Source: JAGXQV01 sp964527565 (GTDB lineage Bacteria; Pseudomonadota; Gammaproteobacteria; Burkholderiales; Sulfuricellaceae). Taken from it: a DNA stretch of 57,282 bases. Position numbers and translations under genes: made by a program. Positions 42,779-51,675 of this stretch are shown here, one piece after another. The stretch is from assembly GCA_964527565.1 (NCBI GenBank), contig CAZGOY010000021.1, positions 1-57,282 of the forward strand, in the 5' to 3' direction. The notes beneath the pieces are model-generated. The model was not told the DNA's origin, made no database searches, and worked only from the letters and a program-made list of their open reading frames with translations. Every line of letters starts with the position of its first letter. The stretch's first letter is position 1.

Positions 42779-42807
42779 GGGCTGAAAGTGATTTTCAGCC
42801 CCTTTTC
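42779..42807 (+). terminator. intrinsic terminator after the FadL-like gene
   Basis: GGGGCTGAAA pairs with TTTCAGCCCC around a short loop, followed by TTTT. It lies 36 bp after the FadL-like stop and 18 bp before the next ATG, so it may be an attenuator-like partial stop for the downstream gene. Confidence 0.8.
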
Positions 42808-42824
42808 ATTCCCGGAGGAACCCC

Positions 42825-43700
42825 ATGAAAAAACTATTGATTGCCTTGGTCGCCTTTGTTTGGGCGCCGCTTGCCTTTGCCGTCACCCCTTACATCGCAG
42901 CAGACAAGGTCGCCGCAGGCGACGTTAAAACGGTCCTGGCCACTGTTGAAAAAAAGCTCCAGGCCGAGGGTTTTGAAGTCATCGGACGCCACACCCCCAA
43001 GGGCCTGCCCAACCACGGCGCGCTGGTCGTTACTGACAAGGCCATGCTTGACGCTATCAAGAACGCAGGCGGCCATGCCGTGGTCGGCGCCGCCATCCGC
43101 GTCGGCGTGAAGAACGACGGCACGGTTTCCTACATGAACCCGGATTACTGGTACCGCGCCTATCTGCGCAAGCAGTTCGGCGCCGCCGAAGGTGCGGTCA
43201 AGGCCGTGCAGGGCAAGCTGGGCAAGGCGCTGGGCGCCGGCAAGGGCTTCGGCGGCGATGTCCCCGCTGAAGACCTGCCGACTTACCGCTACATGTTCGG
43301 CATGGAGCGTTTCGACGCCGAGGTCAACGAACTCAAGACCCATACCAGCTTCGAAGTTGCCGTGAAAACTATCCAGGATAGCCTCGCCAAAGGTGTGGGC
43401 AACACCGGCAAGGTTTATGAAATCATCATGGCGGACAAGAAAATGGCGGTATTCGGTGTGGCGCTCAACGACCCCGAACTAGGCGAGGGCTGGTGGGTCA
43501 ACAAGACCGGCCCTGACCACATCGCCGCCATGCCCTACGAAATCTACGTGGTCGGCAACAAGGTCGGTTCCCTCTTCGGCCGCTACCGCATCGCCCTGGC
43601 GTGGCCGTCGCTGGGCATGGGCACCTTCATGACCATCAGCAACGCGCCCGACGTGATCCATGAAACCATGGCGCATATTGCCGGCGGCGGCACCAAATAA
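42825..43700 (+). CDS. exported DUF302-domain protein
   Basis: The 291-residue protein has a signal peptide ending FAVTPYIA and two DUF302-type halves: the first contains GFEVIGRHTPKGL and the second has KVGSLFGRYRIALAWPSLGM. DUF302 proteins are periplasmic or soluble and often sit beside sulfur- or redox-related genes. The biochemical function is unknown. Its location after the FadL-like gene suggests a shared process. Confidence 0.75.
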   Translation: MKKLLIALVAFVWAPLAFAVTPYIAADKVAAGDVKTVLATVEKKLQAEGFEVIGRHTPKGLPNHGALVVTDKAMLDAIKNAGGHAVVGAAIRVGVKNDGTVSYMNPDYWYRAYLRKQFGAAEGAVKAVQGKLGKALGAGKGFGGDVPAEDLPTYRYMFGMERFDAEVNELKTHTSFEVAVKTIQDSLAKGVGNTGKVYEIIMADKKMAVFGVALNDPELGEGWWVNKTGPDHIAAMPYEIYVVGNKVGSLFGRYRIALAWPSLGMGTFMTISNAPDVIHETMAHIAGGGTK

Positions 43701-43714
43701 ATCCCGCAAACACC

Positions 43715-44449
43715 GTGGCCGACATTCCCCCGCAGTTCGAGCGCACGCGCATACTGATCGGCGATGTCGGCGTCGCCACGCTCGCCACCCGGCACGTGTT
43801 TGTCGCCGGGCTGGGCGGGGTCGGCTCCTACTGCGCCGAAGCCCTGGCGCGCGCCGGCATCGGGCGCCTCACGCTGATCGACCACGATGTGGTCGGCGCC
43901 AGCAACATCAACCGGCAATTACCCGCCCTGCTTTCCACCGTGGGACAAGCCAAGGTGGAGGTGATGGCGGCGCGCATCCGCGATATTCATCCCGCATGCA
44001 ACCTCACCATCCGGCGTGAATTCCTAACCGTCGACAATATCGACCAGCAACTGCCGGAAGAATGCGACTACCTGATCGACGCCATCGACGCCCTGTCATC
44101 GAAAACGGCGCTGGTGGGGAAAAGCGTGCTACGCGGCATCAAGGTGGCCTCCAGCATGGGCGCGGGCAATCGCCTCGACCCCGGCAGAATCAAGGTCGCC
44201 GACATCAGCGCCACGGAAATGTGCCCGCTGGCACGCCAGATGCGCAAGCGCCTGTTGCGCCACTACGGCATCCGCAAGGGCGTGCTGACGGTTTTTTCTG
44301 ACGAGGAACCGAGGCCGCCGCTGCCTCCCGAACCCGTCGACGGGCCGGGGCGCCCGCGCGCGGTGAACGGCACCATCAGCTATATGCCGCCGATCTTCGG
44401 CCTGATGCTGGCAGGCGCGGTCATCCAGCGCTTGCTGGATGACCGGTGA
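43715..44449 (+). CDS. tcdA: tRNA threonylcarbamoyladenosine dehydratase TcdA
   Basis: The 244-residue E1-like enzyme has the nucleotide-binding GLGGVGSYCAEALAR loop and TLIDHDVVGASNINRQL, then ASSMGAGNRLDP near the middle. It cyclises t6A to ct6A in tRNAs at position 37. The start is GTG 43715. The 3' end overlaps the opposing metW gene by 29 bp. Confidence 0.85.
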   Translation: MADIPPQFERTRILIGDVGVATLATRHVFVAGLGGVGSYCAEALARAGIGRLTLIDHDVVGASNINRQLPALLSTVGQAKVEVMAARIRDIHPACNLTIRREFLTVDNIDQQLPEECDYLIDAIDALSSKTALVGKSVLRGIKVASSMGAGNRLDPGRIKVADISATEMCPLARQMRKRLLRHYGIRKGVLTVFSDEEPRPPLPPEPVDGPGRPRAVNGTISYMPPIFGLMLAGAVIQRLLDDR

Positions 44450-45050
44450 CCTTCTCCTGCCGCTCCCTGTTCAGCCGGTAAACCGCCAAACTGCCCAGCA
44501 GGTTGGGGAGTAGCGAGACCACGCGGTCGTTGTGCATGACGCGGCGCTCGAGGATGGTGACACCGCGTTCGCGGCAGAATGCCTCGAAATCGTCGAAGGT
44601 GCACAGGTGGATGTTGGGCGTGTCGAACCACTGGTAAGGCAAATCCTCGGAAACCGGCATGTTGCCGCTGAGAATTTGCAGGCGGTGGCGCCAGTAGCTG
44701 AAATTGGGCAGGGTAACGATAACGTGCTGGCCGACGCGCAGCATTTCGCTGACCAGTTGTTCGATATTCTTCATCGCTTGCAGGGTTTGCGAGAGGATGA
44801 CGAAATCGAAGGATTGCGCTTCGAATCCAGACAGACCGCTTTCCAGATCCATCTGGATGACGTTGACGCCGTTGCGAATGCTGGCGGCGATGTTGCCGTC
44901 GGCGATTTCGATGCCGTAGCCGCGCGCCTGACGCGCTTCCCGCAGGTATTTGAGCAGGCTGCCGTCGCCGCAGCCCAGGTCGAGCACCTTGGCGCCGGGC
45001 GTGACCCATTGCGCGATAGCGGCGTATTCGGGGCGGATAAAACTGGTCAT
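44421..45050 (-). CDS. metW: methionine biosynthesis protein MetW
   Basis: The 209-residue SAM-dependent methyltransferase-like protein has the VLDLGCGDGSLL binding loop, DFVILSQTLQAM and LPNFSYWRHR, all typical of MetW. MetW is thought to support MetX activity. It overlaps metX by 4 bp in the conserved metXW order. Confidence 0.92.
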   Translation of the reverse strand: MTSFIRPEYAAIAQWVTPGAKVLDLGCGDGSLLKYLREARQARGYGIEIADGNIAASIRNGVNVIQMDLESGLSGFEAQSFDFVILSQTLQAMKNIEQLVSEMLRVGQHVIVTLPNFSYWRHRLQILSGNMPVSEDLPYQWFDTPNIHLCTFDDFEAFCRERGVTILERRVMHNDRVVSLLPNLLGSLAVYRLNRERQEKVTGHPASAG

Positions 45051-46183
45051 GCTTCCTCCCGGACATTGTTCATGTAGGCGCGCACCACGTCGTGGTAATG
45101 CGCGTCGGGCATCAGGAAGGCATCGTGGCCATGCACGGCGGTAATCTCGGCGTAGCTCACGTTGCGCTCGTTATCCAGCAGCGCTTTGACGATTTCGCGC
45201 GAGCGCTCCGGTGCGAAACGCCAGTCGCTGGTGAACGAAACCACCAGGAAATCCGCCGTGACGGGCTTGAGCGCCTGGCTCAGGGAGCAGCGGTGGTGAT
45301 GGGTGGGATCGAAATAATCCAGCGCCTTGGTCATCAGCAGATAGGTGTTGGCGTCGAAGCTGTCGGCAAACTTGTCGCCCTGATAGCGCAGGTAGGATTC
45401 GATCTCGAATTCGACATCGTAGCCGAACTGGAAAGTCTCGTTCTTGAGGATGCGCCCAAATTTCTCCCCCATCGCGTCGTCCGACAGATAGGTGATGTGC
45501 CCCAGCATGCGCGCGATGCGCAAGCCGCGGCGCGGCACCACGCCGTGCTCGTAAAAGTCGCCGCCGTAAAAATCCGGGTCGGTGAGGATGGCCTGGCGCG
45601 CCACGTCGTTGAAGGCGATGTTCTGCGCGGTGAGCTTGGGCGCCGAGGCGATCACCAGCGCGTGGCGCAGGCGCGCGGGATGCGACACGCTCCATTGCAG
45701 CACCTGCATGCCGCCCAGGCTGCCGCCGACCACGGCGGCGAATTGTGCGATGCCGAGATGGTCGGCCAGGCGCGCCTGGGTTTCCACCCAGTCTTCCACC
45801 GTCACCACCGGGAAGGATTTGCCGAACGGCTTGCCGCTCCTGGGGTTGATGCTGGATGGCCCGCTGGAACCGTGGCAGCCGCCCAGATTGTTGACGCCGA
45901 TGACGAAAAAACGCCGGGTGTCGATGGGCTTGCCCGGACCGATCATGTTGTCCCACCAGCCGGGCTTGCGCTCCTTTTCGGAATGGTAGCCGGCCACGTG
46001 GTGGTGCCCGGAAAGCGCATGGCAAACCAGGATGGCGTTGGATCTGGCGGCATTCAGCGTGCCGTAGGTTTCGAAAACCAGGTCGTAGCCGTCCAGCCGC
46101 GCGCCGCCTTTCAGCGTGACGGGGCCGTCGAAATGAAACGTCTGCGGGGTGACGATGCCGACCGAATTGAGTTGTCGATGCAT
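45047..46183 (-). CDS. metX: homoserine O-acyltransferase MetX
   Basis: The 378-residue alpha/beta-hydrolase enzyme has the nucleophile elbow GGSLGGMQ, the SGHHHVAG loop and HGHDAFLMPDAHYHDVV with the catalytic histidine. It acylates homoserine in methionine biosynthesis; in betaproteobacterial MetX-MetW pairs the donor is usually succinyl-CoA. The start ATG is at the family-typical position. No riboswitch is visible in the 53-bp gap upstream. Confidence 0.92.
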   Translation of the reverse strand: MHRQLNSVGIVTPQTFHFDGPVTLKGGARLDGYDLVFETYGTLNAARSNAILVCHALSGHHHVAGYHSEKERKPGWWDNMIGPGKPIDTRRFFVIGVNNLGGCHGSSGPSSINPRSGKPFGKSFPVVTVEDWVETQARLADHLGIAQFAAVVGGSLGGMQVLQWSVSHPARLRHALVIASAPKLTAQNIAFNDVARQAILTDPDFYGGDFYEHGVVPRRGLRIARMLGHITYLSDDAMGEKFGRILKNETFQFGYDVEFEIESYLRYQGDKFADSFDANTYLLMTKALDYFDPTHHHRCSLSQALKPVTADFLVVSFTSDWRFAPERSREIVKALLDNERNVSYAEITAVHGHDAFLMPDAHYHDVVRAYMNNVREEA

Positions 46184-46236
46184 AAACTTTTATTTGTGAA
46201 ACAATGGGCTATCTTCTTAATCCGGGCTGGATCGGA

Positions 46237-47745
46237 TCAGGGTTTATTTTTGGGCAGGCCTTTCAACGCAGCCTCGATACGGGCAGTCAGGGTTTTCAAC
46301 ACCTTGACGCGGGCAAAGTGCTTGTCGTTGGCCTCGACCAGCGTCCATGGCGCTACCTCGGTGCTGGTGCGGTCGACCATGTCGCAGATCGCCTGCTCGT
46401 AAATCTCCCATTTCTCGCGGTTGCGCCAGTCCTCGTCGGTGATCTTGAAGCGTTTGAAACCGGTTTTCTGGCGGTCCTCGAAACGGCGCAACTGTTCTTC
46501 CTTGCTGATAGTCAGCCAGAATTTCACCACCACGATGTTGTGGCGCGCCAGTTGCGCCTCGAAATCGTTGATCTCGCTGTAGGCGCGCATCCAGTCGTTT
46601 TCGGAGCAATAGCCTTCAACGCGCTCGACCAGCACCCGGCCATACCAGGAGCGGTCGAAGATCGACACCCGCCCCTTGCGCGGAATATGCCGCCAGAAGC
46701 GCCACAGATAGGGCTGGGCGCGTTCTTCCTCGGTCGGCGCGGCAATCGGGACGACCTGATACTGGCGCGCATCCAGCGCACTGGTGATGCGGCGGATGCT
46801 GCCGCCCTTGCCCGCAGCATCGTTGCCTTCAAATACGGCAATCACGGTCAGGTGCTTGAATTCCGGGTTGCGCGTCAGCATGGCCAGCTTGCCCTGGTAT
46901 TTCTCCAGGTCGGACTCGTATTGTTTCTTGTCGAGTTTCTGTGTGAGATCGAGCGTTTTCAGCAGGTGCAGGTTGTCGATGGAAGGCAGCAGCGGCGGGG
47001 CGGACGATTCCACGGGTTTTTTCTTCTTGCCTTCTTCCTCCAGGCGGCGGCGGATGGTTTCGACGATCACCTTGCCCACCGTCAGGCTGCGGTAGTGCGG
47101 ATCGTAACCTTCAACGATGATCCACGGCGCTTCGGCGGTGCTGGTGTGACGGATCACGCTTTCGTGCACCGTCGCGAATTTGTCGTACAGTCTGAAATGC
47201 TCCCAGTCGCGCTCGGTGACGCGCCAGCGGGTCTTGGGGTCTTTTTCCAGGGTTTTTAGACGTTTTTCCTGTTTTTCCTTGGACAGGTGCAACCAGAACT
47301 TGATGATCAACGCGCCCTCGTCGGTGAGCATTTTCTCCAGGCGCTTGGCGCGTTCCAGGCTCTGGTCGAGATCGGCGGTCTTGGTGCGCCCGAACACCCG
47401 GTTGAGGATCGGCCAGGTGTACCAGGAACCGAGGAATACGCCGATCTTGCCCTTGGGCGGCAGGGCGCGCCAGAAACGCCACATCATCGGGCGGTCGAGT
47501 TCCTCGTCGGAAGGTTCGCCCATGCCGTGGGTTTGCACGTGGCGCGGATCCAGCCATTCGTTGAGCAGGTTGACGGTTTCACCGCGCCCCGCGCCATCCA
47601 CTCCGCCCACCAGGATGATGACCGGGAAGCGGGCGTTGCTCACCATGTCGAGCTGCACTTCCAGCAGCGCCTCGCGCAGTAGTGGCACTTCCTTGTTGTA
47701 AGTGGCCTTGTCGATCTTGTGGCCCAACTCGGCGGATTCAAACAT
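46237..47745 (-). CDS. polyphosphate:AMP phosphotransferase (PPK2 class II, two-domain)
   Basis: The 502-residue protein has two PPK2 domains. The first has the P-loop-like GGVDGAGRGETVNLL and a lid with RPMMWRFWRALPP; the second has FEGNDAAGKGGSIRRI and the paired RPYLWRFWRHIP lid. Such two-domain PPK2 enzymes make ADP from AMP and polyphosphate in the cytosol. The N-terminal P-loop is altered (lacks the GKG of the second), as is usual for the non-catalytic half. It sits beside the polyphosphate-binding CYTH-CHAD gene. Confidence 0.9.
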   Translation of the reverse strand: MFESAELGHKIDKATYNKEVPLLREALLEVQLDMVSNARFPVIILVGGVDGAGRGETVNLLNEWLDPRHVQTHGMGEPSDEELDRPMMWRFWRALPPKGKIGVFLGSWYTWPILNRVFGRTKTADLDQSLERAKRLEKMLTDEGALIIKFWLHLSKEKQEKRLKTLEKDPKTRWRVTERDWEHFRLYDKFATVHESVIRHTSTAEAPWIIVEGYDPHYRSLTVGKVIVETIRRRLEEEGKKKKPVESSAPPLLPSIDNLHLLKTLDLTQKLDKKQYESDLEKYQGKLAMLTRNPEFKHLTVIAVFEGNDAAGKGGSIRRITSALDARQYQVVPIAAPTEEERAQPYLWRFWRHIPRKGRVSIFDRSWYGRVLVERVEGYCSENDWMRAYSEINDFEAQLARHNIVVVKFWLTISKEEQLRRFEDRQKTGFKRFKITDEDWRNREKWEIYEQAICDMVDRTSTEVAPWTLVEANDKHFARVKVLKTLTARIEAALKGLPKNKP

Positions 47746-47767
47746 GGTGTTTCTCCCTTTGGTTTTA

Positions 47768-49309
47768 TTATTTCCAGAAAGCTTTCTGGTTCTTGAAGGC
47801 CCGCCACACGGTATCGAGCGAGGCCAGATGAACGCCTGCCTGGCAAGCGTTCCAGCCCATTATTTCACCGATGGCACGGGCTTGCAACGCATCGCCGCCT
47901 TCTTTTCCCCCTTCCAGTTTGTCGAGCAGGCAGCGCGTCACCACATGGTCGTTGAGCACGCCCAGAATATCCTGCAAATCGGCCAGGGCCCTGAGATAAG
48001 CCTGGGTTCGCGCGCCGGGGTACAAGTGCGAGAGAAACTCTGCGGCATAGCGCAATTTCTTGCCCGCAATCCGCAAGGCGTGTCGCTCGGCGGTGCTGAG
48101 CGCGGCCAGATTTTCGCCGCGCTGGCACAACTGCTGGTGGCGCTTGTCGAGCAACTGCGCACCGATCTTGAGTATCGGGCTATCCAGTTTTTTCAACCGG
48201 GATTTTTCCGCTGCGGCCCGCCACGGCGCACGGTTCAGCCAAGCCCCCAGGCGCAGCAGCAATTGCTGGTAACGCAACGAATCCGCCGCCTGCCGCGCCA
48301 GATGCCGGTTTGCCATGGCGACAGCGAGTGCCTGTTCATTGAGGCGCAGTAGGGGTTGGTCGTCAATGGCGCAGGCGAGAACCGGCGGCAGGGTTTCGGT
48401 GACGAACACGTCCCAGTCACGTGCCGCGCCCAGTTCTGCGGCAAACCAGCGAATTTCCGCAGTCAGCGCTTCATCGCGAATGGCGGGCGCGATCCGGGAA
48501 AACAAGCCGCAGGCGGAACGCAGACGCCGCATGGCCACGCGCATCTGGTGCACATATTCGACGTCATTGCCCGTCAGCAGGCCGCGGTGGTTGCATTGCA
48601 AGTGGCTGATACAGCTCCAGGCGATGCGCTGGAACGCCTGCTCGACACTCATCCCGCTGCGCAAATCCAGGGCCGCTGCCTTGACGGGCTTCGGCGGCGC
48701 GGGCGGTACGCGCAGGCCATAGCCGCGTTCCGCCTTGCTGGCGTTTTCCAGGCGCAAGGTTACCCGCCGGGTCAGCGCCAGCGCGGCTTCGTAAAGCGCT
48801 GCCGGGTTGCCGGACTTGAGTTCCAGTTCGACCTCGCTGATGGAGGTGGCTGCATCCCCGGCACGGATTTCCCCCAGGTCGAGCGCCATTTCCACCTGGT
48901 CGCCGTCCGGCGATTCGAGCAGCCAGACGGTGCGGCGGAATTCCGTGACGAACGCCGTTTCCAGCCCGTCGCGCACTTCGGGAGCGGCGAACAGCGCATT
49001 CAGGGCCGGATCGTCGATCTTGGTCAAATCGGGGTGGTCGCGGGCAACCGGCGCTTCCAGTTCGAAGCGGCTATGCAGACCGGCCTGCACGCTGCCGCCG
49101 CCTTTCACGGTTTGTATCCAGTTGTGGCCGTCGCGCCGCACACGCAGGGCGATGCCGCGCCGGCGCAAGGCAAAATCCGGGGTGTCGAAATAGCGGCTCA
49201 ACAAGTTTTTATGGGTGGGAGCACTCCGCGTCCACTCTGGCGGCAGCGTGAAACGGCGCAGACGGGCGACGGCTTCAGGGGCAATCAATAACTTGAGTTC
49301 GACTTCCAT
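47768..49309 (-). CDS. CYTH-CHAD domain protein
   Basis: The 513-residue protein has an N-terminal CYTH domain (about 1-200) with ExExK motif EVELKL at the start and basic strands such as GIALRVRRDG. The CYTH part resembles inorganic triphosphatase. The C-terminal CHAD domain (about 230-510) has HQMRVAMRRLRSACGLF and HALRIAGKKLRYAAEFL, rich in histidines for polyphosphate binding. It follows the PPK2 gene, consistent with joint polyphosphate metabolism. Catalysis by this copy is unproven. Confidence 0.85.
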   Translation of the reverse strand: MEVELKLLIAPEAVARLRRFTLPPEWTRSAPTHKNLLSRYFDTPDFALRRRGIALRVRRDGHNWIQTVKGGGSVQAGLHSRFELEAPVARDHPDLTKIDDPALNALFAAPEVRDGLETAFVTEFRRTVWLLESPDGDQVEMALDLGEIRAGDAATSISEVELELKSGNPAALYEAALALTRRVTLRLENASKAERGYGLRVPPAPPKPVKAAALDLRSGMSVEQAFQRIAWSCISHLQCNHRGLLTGNDVEYVHQMRVAMRRLRSACGLFSRIAPAIRDEALTAEIRWFAAELGAARDWDVFVTETLPPVLACAIDDQPLLRLNEQALAVAMANRHLARQAADSLRYQQLLLRLGAWLNRAPWRAAAEKSRLKKLDSPILKIGAQLLDKRHQQLCQRGENLAALSTAERHALRIAGKKLRYAAEFLSHLYPGARTQAYLRALADLQDILGVLNDHVVTRCLLDKLEGGKEGGDALQARAIGEIMGWNACQAGVHLASLDTVWRAFKNQKAFWK

Positions 49310-49327
49310 GCCTGCTCCCATATATAA

Positions 49328-49464
49328 CCCGAGCATTTCATAAAGCCGCCTTTCCGGTAGGAGGGGCCTTGGCCCCGAGCTTTTCAGCTCAGCAGCGAAA
49401 AATCCAAACCTCGGGGGCAAGCCCCCTCCTACGCGGTTGGATAGCACTCATGAAAAATTCGGGG
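49328..49464. mobile_element. MITE-like palindromic element, copy B
   Basis: The element is bounded by imperfect inverted ends: CCCGAGCATTTCATAAAG on the left and the complement of a TCATGAAAAATTCGGGG end on the right. It contains the REP arms GTAGGAGGGGCCTTGGCCCC and its inverse partner ending CCCCCTCCTAC. The same architecture recurs at 50586-50743, and its core in ccmH. It has no coding capacity and lies between the CYTH-CHAD and ParA genes. Confidence 0.65.
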
Positions 49465-49476
49465 CAGATATCAACG

Positions 49477-50112
49477 TTATTCGCGTGAAAAATCCTGCAA
49501 CCAGTCGAGCAGGGGTTGCCATTGCTCAATATCCCGCGCCACCCGCGCCACAGGCAGATCATACAGGCTGACGCCCTCTGCGGCGGCCTGCACGTAAACC
49601 TGGGCTTCGCGCAGGAAAGTCAGCACCGGAAAACCCGCCTGGTCGAGGAAGGCACCCAGGTCGGCAGCGGCGCGGGTGCGCGCATCAACGCGCATGCCGA
49701 TCATCGCTACCTGGCTTCTGGCCTTGCGCACCGCCTTTTCTGCGCGCAGCACGTCGAGAAAGCTGGCTGTCGCTGCCATGTCGAAGGCCGAGGGCTGCAC
49801 CGGCACCACCACCAGGTCGGCGCGCTTGATGGCGCGGGTGAGCTTTTCGCCATGCACGCCAGCGGGCGAATCCATCACCAGCCAGTGCGGGCGCGCCTCG
49901 GCGATGGCCTTGCGGCTGTCGCCGCCGCCCCAGCCGTGGATGGTCGGCAAGGTTTGTGGACGGCGCGCCAGCCAGCCGCAAGACGATTGCTGGCGATCCA
50001 GGTCGGCCAGCAGCACGCGCTCGCCCTGGCTGGCGAAGTAGCCCGCCAGGTTGGTGGCCAGCGTGGTCTTGCCGCTGCCGCCCTTGGGGTTGGCGACCAG
50101 AATGGTTCTCAT
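49477..50112 (-). CDS. ParA/MinD-type P-loop ATPase
   Basis: The 211-residue protein has the deviant Walker A KGGSGKTTLATNLAGY at the N-terminus, LLADLDRQQSS, and a VMDSPAG switch. No ParB is adjacent. Small orphan ParA proteins position chemoreceptors, carboxysomes or flagellar parts, or act in plasmid or element maintenance; the sequence does not decide. It overlaps no neighbour and is 4 bp from sixA in the same orientation. Confidence 0.82.
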   Translation of the reverse strand: MRTILVANPKGGSGKTTLATNLAGYFASQGERVLLADLDRQQSSCGWLARRPQTLPTIHGWGGGDSRKAIAEARPHWLVMDSPAGVHGEKLTRAIKRADLVVVPVQPSAFDMAATASFLDVLRAEKAVRKARSQVAMIGMRVDARTRAAADLGAFLDQAGFPVLTFLREAQVYVQAAAEGVSLYDLPVARVARDIEQWQPLLDWLQDFSRE

Positions 50113-50115
50113 CGT

Positions 50116-50568
50116 TTACAAGGACTCCGGCGCAATCACCAGTTTCAGCGCGGTGCGGTTACCCTCCTCGCGGGCACGACGGGAAAACCACCACACCCCC
50201 CCTTTTTTCACGCTCCAGCTGTCCCGGCAATCGGCCAGCAGCAGCGCCGCCACCGCGCCCAGCGTCGGCTGGTGGCCGACCACCAGCACAGTGCCGCCGG
50301 CATTCGGCCAGCCTGCTGCGCCAAGTACGGCCTCGGCGGAGGCGCCCGGCGCGATGGCTGCGAGAATCTCGAAATCCGCCGTCAGTGCCTGTGCGGTCTG
50401 CCGCGTGCGGCGTGCCGGGCTGGCCAGCACGCGGCAATCTTCCGGCAGGCGCGGTTTCAGCCAGGCCGCCATGGCCGCCGCCTGTTTTTCCCCTTTCCCC
50501 GTCAATTTGCGTTCGTTATCGGGAAAGCCGTCTTCGGCCTCGGCGTGGCGCCACAAAATCAGTTCCAT
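50116..50568 (-). CDS. sixA: SixA-type phosphohistidine phosphatase
   Basis: The 150-residue histidine phosphatase superfamily protein has the RHAEAE start motif (catalytic His near residue 8), SPARRTRQTA and the second histidine in VVGHQPTL. Family members dephosphorylate phosphohistidine in HPt or PTS-like domains. It is likely co-transcribed with the ParA-like gene downstream. Target unknown. Confidence 0.85.
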   Translation of the reverse strand: MELILWRHAEAEDGFPDNERKLTGKGEKQAAAMAAWLKPRLPEDCRVLASPARRTRQTAQALTADFEILAAIAPGASAEAVLGAAGWPNAGGTVLVVGHQPTLGAVAALLLADCRDSWSVKKGGVWWFSRRAREEGNRTALKLVIAPESL

Positions 50569-50585
50569 TTATTAAATCCTCTTAG

Positions 50586-50743
50586 TCCGGACATTTCACA
50601 AAAATGCAGCCTTTCCTATGGGAGGGGGCTCTTGTGCCCTTCAGGGTATGTCCCCGAGTATTTCCGTTCAGCGTGTGAAAAGTCAAAATCTCGCGGCCAA
50701 GGCCGCTCCCACAAAGTTGGGTAGTATTCATGAAAAATCCGGG
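50586..50743. mobile_element. MITE-like palindromic element, copy C
   Basis: Left end TCCGGACATTTCACAAAA and right end complement of TCATGAAAAATCCGGG form inverted termini like copy B. The core has GGAGGGGGCTCTTGTGCCC and the REP arm CGCGGCCAAGGCCGCTCCCA. The element ends exactly one base before the relE stop codon (50744), so it has trimmed or bounded the 3' side of that gene. Confidence 0.65.
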
Positions 50744-51025
50744 CTATCGTTTCGCGGCGGCTTTATAAGCAGTGTTGCGTTCGCGCTTTCCAACTGCAAC
50801 GACCACAATAACAATTTCGGCGTCCCGGACTTCATAAACCAAGCGAAAGCCAACACGCCTGAGTTTGATTTTGAATCGGTCTTTCTGACCCGATAATTTT
50901 GAAGCTGGGACGCGCGGATTTTGTAAGCGCTCCGCCAGTTTCTTCTTGAACAGGTCACGAACCGAGTTATCCAGATTTCTCCACTCATCCAGAGCATCCG
51001 GGTGAAAACTCAGCTCATAGCTCAT
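50744..51025 (-). CDS. relE: RelE/ParE-family toxin
   Basis: The 93-residue protein has the RelE pattern SYELSFHPDALDEWRNLD, LSGQKDRFKIKLRRVGFRLV and a C-terminal VIVVVAVGKRERN strand. It is a ribosome-dependent mRNA interferase by family. It overlaps the antitoxin gene by 11 bp, antitoxin first. Its stop abuts the MITE-like element. Confidence 0.9.
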   Translation of the reverse strand: MSYELSFHPDALDEWRNLDNSVRDLFKKKLAERLQNPRVPASKLSGQKDRFKIKLRRVGFRLVYEVRDAEIVIVVVAVGKRERNTAYKAAAKR

Positions 51026-51269
51026 CCAGTGTCACCTTCACCGGCGCTTTTCCATCCTTCAAGCGGGCATCGGCGATGGCGTTCAATTCCATGTCCTCCA
51101 GCCTGTCGATAAGCGCCTCATAAGCCTTGGCCGGGACACAGTAGAAAGCCGGCTCGTTACGGTTGAGGATCGCAACCGGAAAACCATCGCCAGCGGCAAC
51201 AGTACCCATTGGGTTTTTCTTCAATTCAGAAACGCTTGCAGTGGTTTCCGCTAAAATGACATTTGACAT
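51015..51269 (-). CDS. Phd/YefM-family antitoxin
   Basis: The 84-residue protein starts MSNVILAETTASVSELKKNP, the N-terminal DNA-binding fold of Phd/YefM, with AGDGFPVAILNRNEPAFYCV in the middle. The C-terminal acidic helix (LKDGKAPVKVTLDEL) would bind RelE. The ATG at 51269 is preferred over an upstream frame to 51308, since this matches the family start. Confidence 0.9.
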   Translation of the reverse strand: MSNVILAETTASVSELKKNPMGTVAAGDGFPVAILNRNEPAFYCVPAKAYEALIDRLEDMELNAIADARLKDGKAPVKVTLDEL

Positions 51270-51318
51270 GATTTCGCCATGATCAGTTGGGAGTGCTGAT
51301 TGTAGCACTCTAAAAGGC

Positions 51319-51675
51319 TTGTTTAAAAAGCATGTCTTGCGGAGTTTGTGTGTTGATTGGCTCGTTAGTTCGATGCTGAGTCAACCAACCCCGTCCGTGG
51401 TTCATGAAAGCGCTCCCGGAGTATATAGCACGCCTAACCTGTTTATCTATCGCCATTCCGGGGAACATCTGTACGCCTTTGCCACCAGCCTTGCCATCGG
51501 CCGGCTGATCGGTCTGGAGCGCGAACGCAGCGCCAGCGCCAGCGCCAAGGCCGGGCTGCGTACCTTTGCCCTGGTGGCGCTGCTTGGCACCATCTGCGCC
51601 ATGCTCTCGGCGCACAGCGGCACTGCCTGGCCGCTGGCGGCAGGGTTCCTGGCAGTGGCGCTGCGGGTTTCCTGA
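51319..51675 (+). pseudogene. truncated MgtC/DUF4010-like membrane protein
   Basis: From residue 51 the frame reads LYAFATSLAIGRLIGLERER and continues to an LAAGFLAVAL helix, the first part of the MgtC/SapB-type domain of DUF4010 proteins that are normally 400 or more residues. It then ends after two codons in the terminator of the opposite gene. The first 50 codons show no family match. It is a 5' fragment of a larger transporter-like gene, not functional. Confidence 0.7.

Noticed and set aside
46184..46236. SAM-type riboswitch before metX
   Set aside because: The gap is only 53 bp to the next gene and shows no structured leader.
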